From Celeribacter indicus (lineage in GTDB: Bacteria; Pseudomonadota; Alphaproteobacteria; Rhodobacterales; Rhodobacteraceae): a stretch of DNA of 64,000 nucleotides. Positions 51,806 through 62,271 of this stretch are shown here, piece by piece; position 1 is the stretch's first letter; each line of letters starts with the position of its first letter. The DNA lies in contig NZ_CP004393.1 in assembly GCF_000819565.1 (NCBI RefSeq), positions 1 through 64,000 of the forward strand. The letters run 5' to 3'. Below the pieces are notes generated by a model that saw only the letters and a program-made list of their open reading frames with translations, did not search any database and was not told the DNA's origin. Position numbers and translations under genes: made by a program.

Positions 51806-52951
51806 ATGACGCTAGACCCCGTGCAACTGACCGCCGACCTGATCCGCTGCCCCAGCGTGACGCCGGAGGAGGGCGGTGCGCTCGTTCTGATCGGGCGCAG
51901 GCTTGCCGAGGCGGGATTCCATTGCGTCCGGGTCGATCGCAACGGCACGCCCAACCTTTTCGCGCGCTGGGGTGACAGGGCCGCACCGCGCACGCTCGGC
52001 TTCAACGGCCATACCGATGTCGTGCCCGTCGGAGATCCCGGCGACTGGACAAAGGATCCCTTCGGCGGGGAGATCAGCGACGGCATCCTCTGGGGGCGTG
52101 GTGCGACGGACATGAAATCCGGGGTCGCGGCCTTTGTCGCGGCGGCCTGCGACTATGTGGCGGGGCGAGAGCCCGGCGATACCGCGATCGTGATCGCCCT
52201 GACCGGGGACGAGGAGGGCGACGCCACCGACGGGACCGTCGCGCTTCTCGATTGGATGGCGGACCAGGGGGAAAAGATGAGCGATTGCCTCGTCGGGGAG
52301 CCGACCTGCCCGGAGAATTTCGGCGACATGATCAAGATCGGGCGGCGCGGCTCGCTCACCGCCCATTTCACCGCGCGCGGTGTTCAGGGGCACGCGGCCT
52401 ATCCGCATCTGGCGAAGAACCCGGTGCCGGTCCTCGCACGGCTGATGGCGGAGCTTTCGGCGCACAGCCTCGACCAGGGCACCCGGCATTTCGATCCCTC
52501 GACGCTTGCCGTCACCACCTTCGATACGGGCAATCCTGCGACCAATGTCATTCCCGCCCAGTGTCGCGCCACGGTGAACATCCGTTTCAACGATGCCCAT
52601 ACGGGAGACGGGCTGTCGAACTGGCTCCGGTCGCGGGCGGCCGCCCTGAGTGCGCAGACCGGCATCGAGATCGGCCTGCGGGTCTCCATCTCCGGCGAAA
52701 GCTTCCTCACCCCGCCCGGCCGGTTCGTGGAGATCGTGTCGCATGCGGTCGAGACGGTCACGGGCCGTCGGCCCATGCTGTCGACCTCCGGCGGCACATC
52801 GGACGCCCGGTTCATCAGGTCCCACTGTCTGGTCGTGGAATTCGGGCTCGTGGGCAAGACGATGCACAAGGTGGACGAACATGTCCCGGTGGCGCAGATC
52901 ACGGCGCTGAGGGATGTCTATCTTTGCCTGATCGGAGACTATTTTTCATGA
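51806..52951 (+). CDS. dapE: Succinyl-diaminopimelate desuccinylase
   Basis: Removes succinate from N-succinyl-LL-DAP in the lysine/DAP route. 381 residues from the ATG at 51806, which has AAGGAG 7 bases upstream. An M20 metallopeptidase with zinc ligands in [13 protein letters not shown] and [10 protein letters not shown], then catalytic glutamates in DEEGDATDG. Its stop overlaps the GNAT gene start by 4 bp. dapD lies 4.5 kb upstream. Confidence 0.96.
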   Translation: MTLDPVQLTADLIRCPSVTPEEGGALVLIGRRLAEAGFHCVRVDRNGTPNLFARWGDRAAPRTLGFNGHTDVVPVGDPGDWTKDPFGGEISDGILWGRGATDMKSGVAAFVAAACDYVAGREPGDTAIVIALTGDEEGDATDGTVALLDWMADQGEKMSDCLVGEPTCPENFGDMIKIGRRGSLTAHFTARGVQGHAAYPHLAKNPVPVLARLMAELSAHSLDQGTRHFDPSTLAVTTFDTGNPATNVIPAQCRATVNIRFNDAHTGDGLSNWLRSRAAALSAQTGIEIGLRVSISGESFLTPPGRFVEIVSHAVETVTGRRPMLSTSGGTSDARFIRSHCLVVEFGLVGKTMHKVDEHVPVAQITALRDVYLCLIGDYFS

Positions 52952-53373
52952 TCCCGCCGATTGAGAAGACCGAGGATTTCGCCGATTGCCTCGCCCTGCG
53001 GCTCGCCGTCTTCGTCGATGAGCAGAAGGTTCCTGTCGAGGAGGAGGTGGACGATCTCGATCCCGTCGCCACCCATTTCATCGCACGCGATGCCGAAGGC
53101 CGCCCGGTCGGCACGGCGCGGATCGTCGAAATCGACGGAACCGGCAAGATCGGACGTGTCTGTGTGGCGAGGGAGCATCGCGGGACCGGCCTCGGCGCGG
53201 CGCTGATCGAGGCCTGTCTGGCCGAGCTGCGCCTGCGGCCGCATCTGACGCGGGCGAAGCTGGGCGCGCAGACCCATGCCATCGGTTTCTACGCGCGCTT
53301 CGGTTTCGAACCGGTGGGCGCGGAATATCTCGATGGCGGCATTCCGCACCGCGACATGGTGATGCCATTGTGA
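52948..53373 (+). CDS. GNAT family N-acetyltransferase
   Basis: 141 residues, close to the ElaA/Gcn5-like group. Acetyl-CoA-binding motif A is present as [15 protein letters not shown] (Q/RxxGxG/A-type). The start overlaps the dapE stop (ATGA), so it is translated with dapE. Its acceptor is unknown; the linkage suggests, but does not prove, a small amine in the same pathway. Confidence 0.87.
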   Translation: MIPPIEKTEDFADCLALRLAVFVDEQKVPVEEEVDDLDPVATHFIARDAEGRPVGTARIVEIDGTGKIGRVCVAREHRGTGLGAALIEACLAELRLRPHLTRAKLGAQTHAIGFYARFGFEPVGAEYLDGGIPHRDMVMPL

Positions 53374-53529
53374 GGTCCGCGGTCCCGGACGGGACCGGGC
53401 GCGGACCGGGGATGTTGCCGGGTGTGGACGAACTCGAGGGGCTGAAACGCCTCGGCACCGCGGCGCGAATTCCCTCCGGTCCGCGCTTTGCCAGTGGTCG
53501 GCACAGGCGGCGCATGATAGCGTCGGTAC

Positions 53530-55785
53530 ATGAGCAGCATTCCGACAAGGGACGAGATCCTTCGCTGGATTTCGGACCATCCGACCCAGACCGCGAAACG
53601 CGACATCGCCAAGGCCTTCGGGATCAAGGGAGCCGCGCGCATCGACCTGAAGCGTGTCCTCAAGGAGCTTGAGGACGAAGGCCACCTTCAGAAACGCCGC
53701 AAGACCTATCGCGACCGTGAAAAGCTGCCGCCCGTGTCGGTCCTTTCCGTGCTCGCGCCCGATGCCTCGGGCGATCTCTTCGCCAAGCCGCTCGAATGGG
53801 CGGGCGAGGGGCCGGAGCCGCGGATCCTTCTGATGCTGCGCGAAAGCGATCCGGCCGTGGGCGAAGGCGAACGTATCCTGGCCAAGCTTCAGGAGGTGAC
53901 GGATGAGGATCATCAGTACCAGGCCCGGCTGATCCGCAAGATCGGATCGAACCCGCGCAAGATCCTCGGCGTTTTCCGCAAGTCGGCGGAAGGCGGGCGG
54001 GTCGTACCCATCGACAAGGGCAACGACAAGGACTGGCTCGTGCGCGCGGGGCAGGAGCAGGGCGCGAAGGACGGCGAACTGGTCGAGGCCGAGCAGGCCG
54101 GGCCGAAAAACCGCCTTGGGCTGCCGCAGGCGCGGGTGATCACGCGGCTTGGCGACCCGAGCGAACCCAGGGCCGTCTCCCTCATCGCGATCCACCAGCA
54201 CGGCATTCCCGACGACTTTCCCGACGCTGTGATCGCGGAGGCGGATGCAAGGAAACCGGCGGGGCTCAAGGGGCGCGAGGACCTGCGCGACTTGCCGCTC
54301 GTGACCATCGACCCGGCGGATGCCCGTGACCACGACGACGCGGTCTGGGCCGAATACGACCCGGATCCGAAGAACGAGGGCGGTTTCGTCCTCTGGGTCG
54401 CCATTGCGGATGTGGCTTATTACGTTACGCCCGGTTCCACGCTCGACCGTGAGGCGTGGAAGCGCGGGAATTCCACCTATTTCCCCGACCGGGTCGTGCC
54501 GATGCTGCCCGACCGGCTGTCCGGCGATCTGTGCTCGCTGCACGAAGGCGTGCCGCGCGCCTGCCTCGCTGTGCGCATGGTGATCGACGCCGAGGGCAGG
54601 AAGCTGTCGCACCGGTTCATGCGCGGTCTGATGCGCTCGGCGGCGACGCTCAGCTATGCCGAGGTCCAGGCGGCGCGCGACGGCCAGCCGAACGACAGAT
54701 GTGCGCCGCTCATGGAGAGTGTCATCACGCCGCTTTACGGTGCTTACGAGGCGCTCGCACGGGCCAGAAAGGCACGGCAGCCTCTGGATCTCGACCTTCC
54801 CGAACGCAAGATCGTGCTGGGCGAGGACGGACGGGTGAAATCGGTCGCGCTCGCCGAACGCCTCGATGCCCACCGGCTCATCGAGGAATTCATGGTCCTC
54901 GCCAATGTCGCGGCGGCGGAAGAACTGTTCCATCGCAACCGGCCGCTTCTCTACCGCGTTCACGAGGAGCCTTCGCTCGAAAAGCTCGACGCGCTGCGCG
55001 AGGTGGCGCAGGCCTCCGGCTTCACGCTCGCGAAGGGTCAGGTGATCCACACATCCCATCTCAACAAGCTTCTCGCGCAGGCCGAGGGGACGGATCACGA
55101 CGAGCTCATCAACATCTCCACCCTGCGTTCCATGACGCAGGCCTATTACCATCCGGAGAATTTCGGCCATTTCGGCCTCGCGCTGCGCTCCTATGCGCAT
55201 TTCACCTCGCCGATCCGGCGTTATGCGGACCTGATCGTGCACCGCGCGCTGATCTCCGCACATGGCTGGGGCAAGGACGGGTTGTCCGCCGAGGATACCG
55301 AGAGGCTCGAAGCCACGGCAAAGCACATTTCGGAGACGGAGCGCCGTTCCATGACGGCGGAACGGGACACCACGGACCGTTACCTCGCCGCCTATCTCAG
55401 CGAACGGGTCGGAAACGAGATGACCGGCCATATCTCTGGCATTCAGAAATTCGGCGTCTTCGTCAAGCTGGACGAGACCGGTGCGGACGGGCTCGTGCCG
55501 GTGCGAAGCCTCGGGGCTGAATTCTTTCACTACGATCCGAAGGAACAGACGCTCATGGGGGCGGATACCGGTACGGTGATATCCGTCGGGCAAAAGGTCG
55601 TGGTGCGGATCGCGGAGGCCGTTCCGGTGACCGGCGGACTCGAGCTCGAACTTCTCTCGGTCGAGGGGGCGAGCCTGCCGCGTGGTCCGCGACGGGCAAA
55701 GGCCGGCGTGGTGCGGCGCAAGGTCAACAAGAACAAGGCGAGGCGGGACAAGACGCGCAGGAAGGTCGAACGCCGCCGGCGATAG
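53530..55785 (+). CDS. rnr: Ribonuclease R
   Basis: 3'-to-5' exoribonuclease that digests structured RNA. 751 residues. An N-terminal winged-helix-like region is followed by cold-shock domains, the RNB catalytic core with DPADARDHDDAVW holding the metal-binding aspartates, and a C-terminal S1 domain (about 635-710, GHISGIQKFGVFVKLDE). The tail is rich in Lys and Arg. The 156-bp gap upstream contains no recognisable gene. Confidence 0.95.
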   Translation: MSSIPTRDEILRWISDHPTQTAKRDIAKAFGIKGAARIDLKRVLKELEDEGHLQKRRKTYRDREKLPPVSVLSVLAPDASGDLFAKPLEWAGEGPEPRILLMLRESDPAVGEGERILAKLQEVTDEDHQYQARLIRKIGSNPRKILGVFRKSAEGGRVVPIDKGNDKDWLVRAGQEQGAKDGELVEAEQAGPKNRLGLPQARVITRLGDPSEPRAVSLIAIHQHGIPDDFPDAVIAEADARKPAGLKGREDLRDLPLVTIDPADARDHDDAVWAEYDPDPKNEGGFVLWVAIADVAYYVTPGSTLDREAWKRGNSTYFPDRVVPMLPDRLSGDLCSLHEGVPRACLAVRMVIDAEGRKLSHRFMRGLMRSAATLSYAEVQAARDGQPNDRCAPLMESVITPLYGAYEALARARKARQPLDLDLPERKIVLGEDGRVKSVALAERLDAHRLIEEFMVLANVAAAEELFHRNRPLLYRVHEEPSLEKLDALREVAQASGFTLAKGQVIHTSHLNKLLAQAEGTDHDELINISTLRSMTQAYYHPENFGHFGLALRSYAHFTSPIRRYADLIVHRALISAHGWGKDGLSAEDTERLEATAKHISETERRSMTAERDTTDRYLAAYLSERVGNEMTGHISGIQKFGVFVKLDETGADGLVPVRSLGAEFFHYDPKEQTLMGADTGTVISVGQKVVVRIAEAVPVTGGLELELLSVEGASLPRGPRRAKAGVVRRKVNKNKARRDKTRRKVERRRR

Positions 55786-55874
55786 CAAGAATTCGCCGGT
55801 GCGTGTTTTGTCTGCTTCATGGATGCGGGATCTTCGGTTTACGCTTTGAAAAATACATCGGAGCAGGTCAAAAA

Positions 55875-57137
55875 ATGCGAGCAGTTTCTCTTTCCCTCAC
55901 CGGTATTGCCTTGTCCTTCGGCATTGTCGCAGCCAAGGCGCAACCGGTCGATTACACCCCGACACTCCCCGGCCAGATGAAAGGGCAGACGAACATGCAC
56001 CTCGCATCTGCTTCCGCCGAGGCGGGTTTCCAGTCCTGGATCGCGGGATTCCGCAGCCGCGCCCTGCGCGAGGGAATCTCCGCCACCACCTTCGACCGGG
56101 CCTTTCGGGGCGTGCACTACAATTCGGACGTGATCGCAAAGGACCGGCGGCAGTCCGAATTCACCAAGCAGATCTGGGATTATCTCGACAGTGCCGCCTC
56201 CCCCACACGGGTCAGCAACGGTCAGGCGGCGATGCGGAAATATGCCGCCGTGCTCGACGGGGTCGAGCGGGTCTATGGCGTGGACAAATACGTGGTCGCG
56301 GCGGTCTGGGGACTGGAAAGCGCCTATGGCGAGCATCGCGGCGACGTCCATATCATCGAGGCGATGGCAACCCTTGCCTATGACGGGCGGCGCGGATCGT
56401 TCTTTGAGAGCCAGCTCATCGCGGCGCTGAAGATCCTTCAGGCAGGCGACACGACGCCCGCGCGGATGACGGGGAGCTGGGCCGGCGCGATGGGGCACAC
56501 GCAGTTCATCCCGACCTCCTTCCTCGCCTTTGCGGTAGACGGAAACGGGGATGGAAAGCGCGATATCTGGTCCGACGACCCGACCGACGCGCTCGCCTCG
56601 ACCGCGGCCTATCTGGCGCGGCACGGCTGGAACAAGGGGCAGCCATGGGGTGTCGAAGTGCGGCTTCCCTCCGGGTTCGACTACAGCTCGGCGCGGCGCG
56701 ATGTCATGCGCTCCCCGGACGACTGGGCGCGGCTCGGCGTCGTCGGGATCGACGGGCGCCCGGTGCCGAATTACGGGCGTGCCTCGATCCTCCTGCCCGC
56801 GGGAGCGCAGGGCGCAGCCTTCATGATCTTCGACAATTTCGCGGTGATCGAACGCTACAACAAGGCGGATGCCTATGTGATCGGCGTCGGACATCTGTCG
56901 GACCGGCTGAGGGGTGGCCCCGCGATCCAGGCCTCCTGGCCGCGCGGATATGCGCCCCTGTCGTTCAACGAGAAGAAGCAGATGCAGCAGCTCCTGACAC
57001 GCCGCGGATTTCTCGATGACAAGATCGACGGCATCATCGGTCCGAATACGGTCAATGCCATCCGCGCCTTCCAGCGCTCGATCGGCGTGACGCCGGACGG
57101 CTATCCGTCGCAGGAGCTGATGCGTCACCTGCGCTGA
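55875..57137 (+). CDS. Lytic murein transglycosylase with peptidoglycan-binding domain
   Basis: 420 residues from the ATG at 55875. A signal peptide (ALSFGIVAAKA) precedes an SLT_2/MltB-type catalytic domain with Glu in VWGLESAYGEHRG and AGAMGHTQFIPTSFL, followed by a C-terminal PG_binding_1 domain (about 365-418). It cleaves glycan strands of peptidoglycan. Lipobox not seen, so the protein is probably soluble in the periplasm. It converges on rppH. Confidence 0.9.
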   Translation: MRAVSLSLTGIALSFGIVAAKAQPVDYTPTLPGQMKGQTNMHLASASAEAGFQSWIAGFRSRALREGISATTFDRAFRGVHYNSDVIAKDRRQSEFTKQIWDYLDSAASPTRVSNGQAAMRKYAAVLDGVERVYGVDKYVVAAVWGLESAYGEHRGDVHIIEAMATLAYDGRRGSFFESQLIAALKILQAGDTTPARMTGSWAGAMGHTQFIPTSFLAFAVDGNGDGKRDIWSDDPTDALASTAAYLARHGWNKGQPWGVEVRLPSGFDYSSARRDVMRSPDDWARLGVVGIDGRPVPNYGRASILLPAGAQGAAFMIFDNFAVIERYNKADAYVIGVGHLSDRLRGGPAIQASWPRGYAPLSFNEKKQMQQLLTRRGFLDDKIDGIIGPNTVNAIRAFQRSIGVTPDGYPSQELMRHLR

Positions 57138-57143
57138 GGCGGC

Positions 57144-57620
57144 TCACGCCAGAGAGGCGGAGAATTCCCGGACAATTTCCTCGTAGATATCGCGCTTGAA
57201 CGGCACGATATCGGACAGAAGGCCGGCCCTGTCCGTCCATTTCCAACGCGAGAATTCGGGGTGATCGGTCGCGATGTCGATCGCCTCCTCCGGCCCCGTG
57301 AGGCGCAGCAGGAACCAGAGCTGCCTCTGCCCCTTGTATTTCCCGTTCCAGACCTTGCCGAGAAGGTGATCGGGCAGGTCATAGGTCAGCCAGTCGGCCG
57401 TGCGCGCGAGCACCTCGACCTGTTCGGAGCCGAGGCCGATCTCTTCGCCCAGTTCGCGCAGCGCCGCCTCCTGCGGCTCTTCGCCCGCGTCGATCCCGCC
57501 CTGTGGCATCTGCCAAGCGCCGGGCGTGTCGATGCGCTCCCCGACGAAGATGCGACCCTCCCCGTCTGTCAGGACGATCCCGACGCAGGGACGATAGGGA
57601 AGATCGGAAAACTCAGTCAT
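57144..57620 (-). CDS. rppH: RNA pyrophosphohydrolase
   Basis: Nudix hydrolase that removes pyrophosphate from 5' RNA ends to trigger decay. 158 residues from the ATG at 57620. The Nudix box is visible as GGIDAGEEPQEAALRELGEE(IG), about residues 41-62, and the N-terminal YRPCVGIVLTDGEGRIFVGER is characteristic of RppH. It lies 50 bp downstream of ctpA on the same strand. Confidence 0.95.
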   Translation of the reverse strand: MTEFSDLPYRPCVGIVLTDGEGRIFVGERIDTPGAWQMPQGGIDAGEEPQEAALRELGEEIGLGSEQVEVLARTADWLTYDLPDHLLGKVWNGKYKGQRQLWFLLRLTGPEEAIDIATDHPEFSRWKWTDRAGLLSDIVPFKRDIYEEIVREFSASLA

Positions 57621-57670
57621 GGAAGTCTCTCTTGCGGTGGAAAAGGGGCACCCTTTGGGCGCCCCGGCAG

Positions 57671-59002
57671 TCACTGGCCGATCTTCGACAGGCCCTTGAG
57701 AAGATCCACCGCGTAGGCGAGCTGGAAATCCTCGTCGCGCAGTTTCGCGGCCTCATCGGCGGCGGTGCGTTCCTCTTCGATCTTCCGGCGCTGGTCTTCG
57801 GTCAGGCTGTCGTTGTTGAGCGCGCCGCGCAGGTCGGCCTCGGACCGCAGACGGGGCGCGGTCGACTCTTCGGCCGTCTCCTCTTGCGGCTGGCGCGGCG
57901 GCTGTTCGACGACGATGTCGGGAGAGATGCCGAGCGCCTGGATGGAGCGGCCGGAGGGCGTATAGTAGCGGGCCGTCGTCAGCCGCATCGCCCCGTCGGA
58001 CCGAAGCGGCATGACTGTCTGGACCGACCCCTTGCCGAAGGATTTCGTGCCGATGACCACGGCGCGGTGATGATCCTGGAGCGCGCCCGAGACGATTTCG
58101 GAGGCCGAGGCGGAGCCGCCGTTGATCAGCACCACGAGTGGCTTGCCCTGTGCGAGATCGCCCTCGGTCGCGTTGACGCGTTCGCTGTCCTCGGGATTGC
58201 GGCCGCGGGTGGAGACGATCTCTCCCTCCTGGAGGAAGGCGTCGGAGACCTTGATCGCCTGGTCGAGCAGGCCGCCGGGGTTGTTGCGCAGGTCGACGAC
58301 GAACCCGTCGACATTATCGAGCCCGCCGAGCTCCTCGACACCCTTGTTCAGCTCGGCCTGGAGATTGGGATAGGTCTGGTCGTTGAAGGTCGTGACGCGC
58401 AGCACGACGGCATTGCCTTCGACGCGGGACCGCACGGCGGTGAGCTTGATCGTGTCGCGCACGATCGAGACGTCGAACGGCTCGTCGGTTCCCTCGCGCA
58501 CGATGGTGATGACGATCTCGGAGCCGACCGGCCCGCGCATCAGGTCCACCGTCTCGTCCAGCGTCAGACCGAGAACGCTCTCCCCGTCCACATGGGTGAT
58601 ATAGTCGCCCGCCTCGATCCCGGCGATGTCGGCGGGAGTACCGTCCATCGGCGCAACGACCTTGACGAAGCCTTCCTCCTGCGTGACCTCGATGCCGAGA
58701 CCGCCGAAGGAGCCGGAAGTCTGCACCCGCATGTCCGCCGCATCTTCGGGCGAGAGGTAGGAGGAATGCGGATCGAGCGAGGAGAGCATGCCGTTGATGG
58801 CGGCCTCGACCAGGTCCTTCGCGTCGACCTCCTCGACATATTGCGCGCGGATCCGCTCGAAGACGTCGCCGAACAGGTCGAGCTGCTCGTAGACATTGTT
58901 CGATTTTCCGGCGTCCTGCGCCAGAAGCGGACCGGCGAACTGTGTCGAGATCAGAGTGCCGGCAAGAACGCCCGCCACGCCCGCCATCATGTATTTCTTC
59001 AT
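57671..59002 (-). CDS. ctpA: Carboxy-terminal processing protease (S41)
   Basis: 443 residues. A signal or anchor segment at the N-terminus is followed by a PDZ domain (about 85-170), then the S41 catalytic core with the Ser in NGGSASASEIVSGAL and the Lys in GTKSFGKGSVQT. It processes periplasmic proteins, including peptidoglycan enzymes in related bacteria. Gene order ctpA-envC-gpmI-rlmH-rsfS is common in alphaproteobacteria, with ctpA at the downstream end here. Confidence 0.95.
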   Translation of the reverse strand: MKKYMMAGVAGVLAGTLISTQFAGPLLAQDAGKSNNVYEQLDLFGDVFERIRAQYVEEVDAKDLVEAAINGMLSSLDPHSSYLSPEDAADMRVQTSGSFGGLGIEVTQEEGFVKVVAPMDGTPADIAGIEAGDYITHVDGESVLGLTLDETVDLMRGPVGSEIVITIVREGTDEPFDVSIVRDTIKLTAVRSRVEGNAVVLRVTTFNDQTYPNLQAELNKGVEELGGLDNVDGFVVDLRNNPGGLLDQAIKVSDAFLQEGEIVSTRGRNPEDSERVNATEGDLAQGKPLVVLINGGSASASEIVSGALQDHHRAVVIGTKSFGKGSVQTVMPLRSDGAMRLTTARYYTPSGRSIQALGISPDIVVEQPPRQPQEETAEESTAPRLRSEADLRGALNNDSLTEDQRRKIEEERTAADEAAKLRDEDFQLAYAVDLLKGLSKIGQ

Positions 59003-59041
59003 TTCCGTTCCTCTCCGGCCCGGACTCGGACCATCATCGCG

Positions 59042-60175
59042 TCAAAGCGGAGCGTTTGCGAACCACCGCTCGGGATTCACGGGCTTCCCGCCTTCTCTTA
59101 TCTCAATATAAAGCGTCTCGGACAGCGCTGCGCCAGTGCCCTGGACGGCATTTTCGACGAAGTCGTCGAGATCGGGCGAGGCGCCGCCCATCAGGCCGAC
59201 CGCCGTTCCGGCCGGCACCACCGCGCCGACGTCACCATAGACCTCATCGAGACCCGCCAGAACCAGCAATACGTCATTTGCAGGTTCAAGCACGATCACG
59301 TTTCCGTAGTCGAGAAACGGCCCCTTGTAGCGTACTGTCGCCGGCCATGGTGTCGTCACCAGGGTGAGCGGACGTGTCGCCCAGAGCCAGCCGGGACGCG
59401 CCACGCCTGCGCCGTCCTCTTCCTCGTAACTGCGCACCAGCCTGCCCGGTGCGGGCATCGGCCAATTGCCCATGTCCTCCTTGAAGGAGGGCAGGGGGGC
59501 GATCCCGTCCACCACGTCCATGACGGCAAGCCCGGATGCGAAGGCTTCGAGCGTCGCGGAACTGTCGATCAGGGTCTGCATCCGTTCGGGATCGGTCGTG
59601 AAGCGGTGCGGCAGATCGGTCCGGTCGGACATCGCCTGCGACAGCTCCGTGCGCGCCCGCTGCACTTCGGAGAGCCCGCGCGAAAGGGTCTGAAGCGCCT
59701 CGTCCTGCAACTCGCGCAGGATCTGCACCTCCTGAAGCTTGACCCGGAGATCCTCCGCCTGCGCCTGCATCGCGGGCGTGACCGAGGAGACCAGCATACC
59801 CGCCCGCGCCTGGCCCAGCGGACCGTCGGGATGGACCAGCGCCTCGGGCGAGGCGTCCGGCTTGAGGTTGATGAGAATGCCGAGAAGGGCGGCGACCTGT
59901 CCGCTCTCGTCCTCGAATTCGCGCGCGATCTCCGCCTCGCGCAGCGAGACCTGGCGCAGCCCCGCGCGCATCGCCTCGAGCCCTTCCTCATAGGCCTGCA
60001 CGACGCCGGTCAGTGCCTTGACCCGGTCTGTCGCGGATTGTGCGGCCTCGAGCTTTTCATGCGCCGCATCGAACTGTGCAAGCGCCGTCTCGGCCAGTGC
60101 GGCAGGGCTGTCCTGCTGCGCGGCAAGCGGCGCGCCGGCAAGCGCAAGTCCCAAAACGGCTGCAAGCAGTCTCAT
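59042..60175 (-). CDS. EnvC-like murein hydrolase activator
   Basis: 377 residues with a signal peptide (LLAAVLGLALAGAPLAA). A long coiled-coil region (about 22-220) is followed by a LytM-type domain (about 255-370). The zinc-binding His and Asp of active M23 peptidases are absent: the region corresponding to the ligands reads LWATRPLTLVTTPWPAT and the usual HxH is missing. This fits EnvC proteins, which activate amidases rather than cleave themselves. Its start overlaps gpmI by 4 bp. Confidence 0.85.
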   Translation of the reverse strand: MRLLAAVLGLALAGAPLAAQQDSPAALAETALAQFDAAHEKLEAAQSATDRVKALTGVVQAYEEGLEAMRAGLRQVSLREAEIAREFEDESGQVAALLGILINLKPDASPEALVHPDGPLGQARAGMLVSSVTPAMQAQAEDLRVKLQEVQILRELQDEALQTLSRGLSEVQRARTELSQAMSDRTDLPHRFTTDPERMQTLIDSSATLEAFASGLAVMDVVDGIAPLPSFKEDMGNWPMPAPGRLVRSYEEEDGAGVARPGWLWATRPLTLVTTPWPATVRYKGPFLDYGNVIVLEPANDVLLVLAGLDEVYGDVGAVVPAGTAVGLMGGASPDLDDFVENAVQGTGAALSETLYIEIREGGKPVNPERWFANAPL

Positions 60176-61698
60176 CTGACGATCAGGCTCTGGCCGGTCA
60201 TCTCCGCGGGCTTGTCGAGGCCCATGAGATCGAGGATCGTCGGGGCCACATCCGCGAGCCGTCCGCCATCGCGCAGGCGGCTTCCTTCGGGACCACCGAA
60301 TATGATCACGGGTACGGGATTCGTGGTATGCGCCGTGTGCGGTCCCCCCGTCACCGGGTCGATCATCGTCTCGCAATTGCCGTGATCGGCGATCACCACC
60401 ATCGCACCGCCGACCCTTGCGAGCGCGGCGACAACCTTCGCGAGTCCCTGATCCACCGCCTCGCAAGCCTTCTCCGCCGCCTCCAGAGATCCGGTATGTC
60501 CCACCATGTCGGGATTGGCATAATTGGTGACGATGAGGTCATAGCCCTTTTCGATCGCCTCGACGAATTTCTCCGTCACCTCGGGCGCGCTCATCTCCGG
60601 CTGGAGATCGTAGGTCGCCACCTTCGGCGATTTCGGCATGAAGCGGTCCTCGCCCACCTCCGGCTCTTCCTTGCCGCCGTTCAGGAAGAAGGTGACATGC
60701 GGATATTTTTCCGTCTCGGCGAGCCGGAACTGCGTCAGACCTTTCTTTGCCACCCATTCGCCGAGCGTGTTGACGAGCTCGCGTTTCGGATAGGCGGTGG
60801 CCATGTAGGCGTTGTGCCCGGCCGAATATTCCACCATGCCGAGCAGTGCGGCATACTGCGGGCGCTCTCCCGTTTCGAATTCCGCAAATCCGGGCTCCCC
60901 GATGGCACGGAGAATCTCGCGCGCGCGGTCGGCGCGGAAGTTGTTGCAGAAGAAGCCGTCGCCGTCCTTCACGCCCGTATAGCCGCCGATCACCGTCGCC
61001 CTGATGAACTCGTCGCTCTCACCGCGGGCATAGGCGTTGCTTACCGCCTCCTGCGCGGTGACAGCCGTCTCGACGCCCGTTCCGTCGACCATCGCGCGAT
61101 AGGCCTGCGCGACACGTTCCCAGCGATTGTCGCGGTCCATGGCGTAATAGCGACCGATCACTGTGCCGACCGTCGCACCCTCCGGCAGCCGGGCGACGAG
61201 ATCGGGGATGAACCGGTCCGCCGATTTCGGCGCCACGTCCCGCCCGTCGGTGATCGCGTGGATCACCACCGGCACGCCGTGGTCGGTGATCATCCGTGCC
61301 GCCGCGAGCGTGTGGTCGATATGCCCGTGCACCCCGCCATCCGAAATCACGCCCATGAGATGCGCGGTCCCTCCCGCGGTTTTCACCGCTTCGATGAAGG
61401 CGAGGATCGGCTCGTTCATGAAAAACGAGCCGTCCTCGATCGCGAGGTCGATCTGTCCGAGATCCATCGCCACGACCCGGCCGGCGCCGATATTCGTGTG
61501 CCCGACTTCCGAATTTCCCATCTGGCCGGTCGGCAGGCCGACATCGGGGCCGAAGGTGATCAGCGTGCTCGAGGGGCAGTCGGCCATCAACCGGTCGAAG
61601 GTCGGCGTCTTCGCCAGAACCGGCGCATTGGCCGTCTCGGTGGGGCCGATGCCCCAGCCATCGAGAATGCAGAGAACGACGGGTTTCGGTGCGGCCAT
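60172..61698 (-). CDS. gpmI: 2,3-bisphosphoglycerate-independent phosphoglycerate mutase
   Basis: Interconverts 3- and 2-phosphoglycerate using two metal ions. 508 residues from the ATG at 61698 (AAGGAG upstream). The catalytic Ser is in TGQMGNSEVGHTNIGAG, and metal-binding histidines lie in NYANPDMVGHTG and VIADHGNCE. Its TGA overlaps the envC-like start (ATGA), coupling the two. rlmH is 95 bp upstream. Confidence 0.97.
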   Translation of the reverse strand: MAAPKPVVLCILDGWGIGPTETANAPVLAKTPTFDRLMADCPSSTLITFGPDVGLPTGQMGNSEVGHTNIGAGRVVAMDLGQIDLAIEDGSFFMNEPILAFIEAVKTAGGTAHLMGVISDGGVHGHIDHTLAAARMITDHGVPVVIHAITDGRDVAPKSADRFIPDLVARLPEGATVGTVIGRYYAMDRDNRWERVAQAYRAMVDGTGVETAVTAQEAVSNAYARGESDEFIRATVIGGYTGVKDGDGFFCNNFRADRAREILRAIGEPGFAEFETGERPQYAALLGMVEYSAGHNAYMATAYPKRELVNTLGEWVAKKGLTQFRLAETEKYPHVTFFLNGGKEEPEVGEDRFMPKSPKVATYDLQPEMSAPEVTEKFVEAIEKGYDLIVTNYANPDMVGHTGSLEAAEKACEAVDQGLAKVVAALARVGGAMVVIADHGNCETMIDPVTGGPHTAHTTNPVPVIIFGGPEGSRLRDGGRLADVAPTILDLMGLDKPAEMTGQSLIVR

Positions 61699-61793
61699 AA
61701 CGGGCTCCTTCGTAATCATTCGCTCACCTTCTAGCGCGCTCGCCGCGCCGGGTGAACCTCTCCCGCTTGGTCGAGGCAAAAATACTCCGGGGG

Positions 61794-62264
61794 TCAGGCC
61801 CGATGATAGGGCGATCCGGCCAGGATGGACGCGGCGCGGTAGAGCTGTTCGCTCAGCATCACGCGGGCGAGCATATGCGGCCAGACCATCTTTCCGAGCG
61901 AAACGGAAAAATCCGCCCGTGCCCGCAGGCTGGGGTCGATCCCGTCCGCACCGCCGATGACGAAGGTCAGGTCCGAACGTCCGGCATCGCGCCATCCGGC
62001 GAGTTTTTCCGCGAAATCCGGGGATGAAAGGATCTGTCCGCGTTCGTCCATCGTCACGAGCACGGCGCCTTTCGGGATGGCGCGCTCCAGAAGCTGCGCC
62101 TCCGCCGCCATGCCGCCGCCCTTTCTGTCCTCGATTTCCGACACGGTCAGAGGGCCGAGGCCAAGGGCGCGCCCGGTGCGGTCGAACCGGGTGGTGTAGT
62201 CGTCGATCAGCGCCGCCTCCGGGCCGGAACGGAGCCGGCCCACGGCGCAAATGCTCACCTTCAT
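61794..62264 (-). CDS. rlmH: 23S rRNA pseudouridine-1915 N3-methyltransferase
   Basis: SPOUT-class methyltransferase acting on the assembled ribosome. 156 residues, the family length, with the family ending ILAGSPYHRA and the SAM-binding TFVIGGADGI. It lies 7 bp after the rsfS stop, so the two are co-transcribed. Confidence 0.96.
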   Translation of the reverse strand: MKVSICAVGRLRSGPEAALIDDYTTRFDRTGRALGLGPLTVSEIEDRKGGGMAAEAQLLERAIPKGAVLVTMDERGQILSSPDFAEKLAGWRDAGRSDLTFVIGGADGIDPSLRARADFSVSLGKMVWPHMLARVMLSEQLYRAASILAGSPYHRA

Positions 62265-62271
62265 CGGGCTC

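Noticed and set aside
57503..60385. 960-codon plus-strand frame opposite rppH, ctpA and the envC-like gene
   Set aside because: Shadow of real genes on the minus strand; low-complexity composition with no family pattern.
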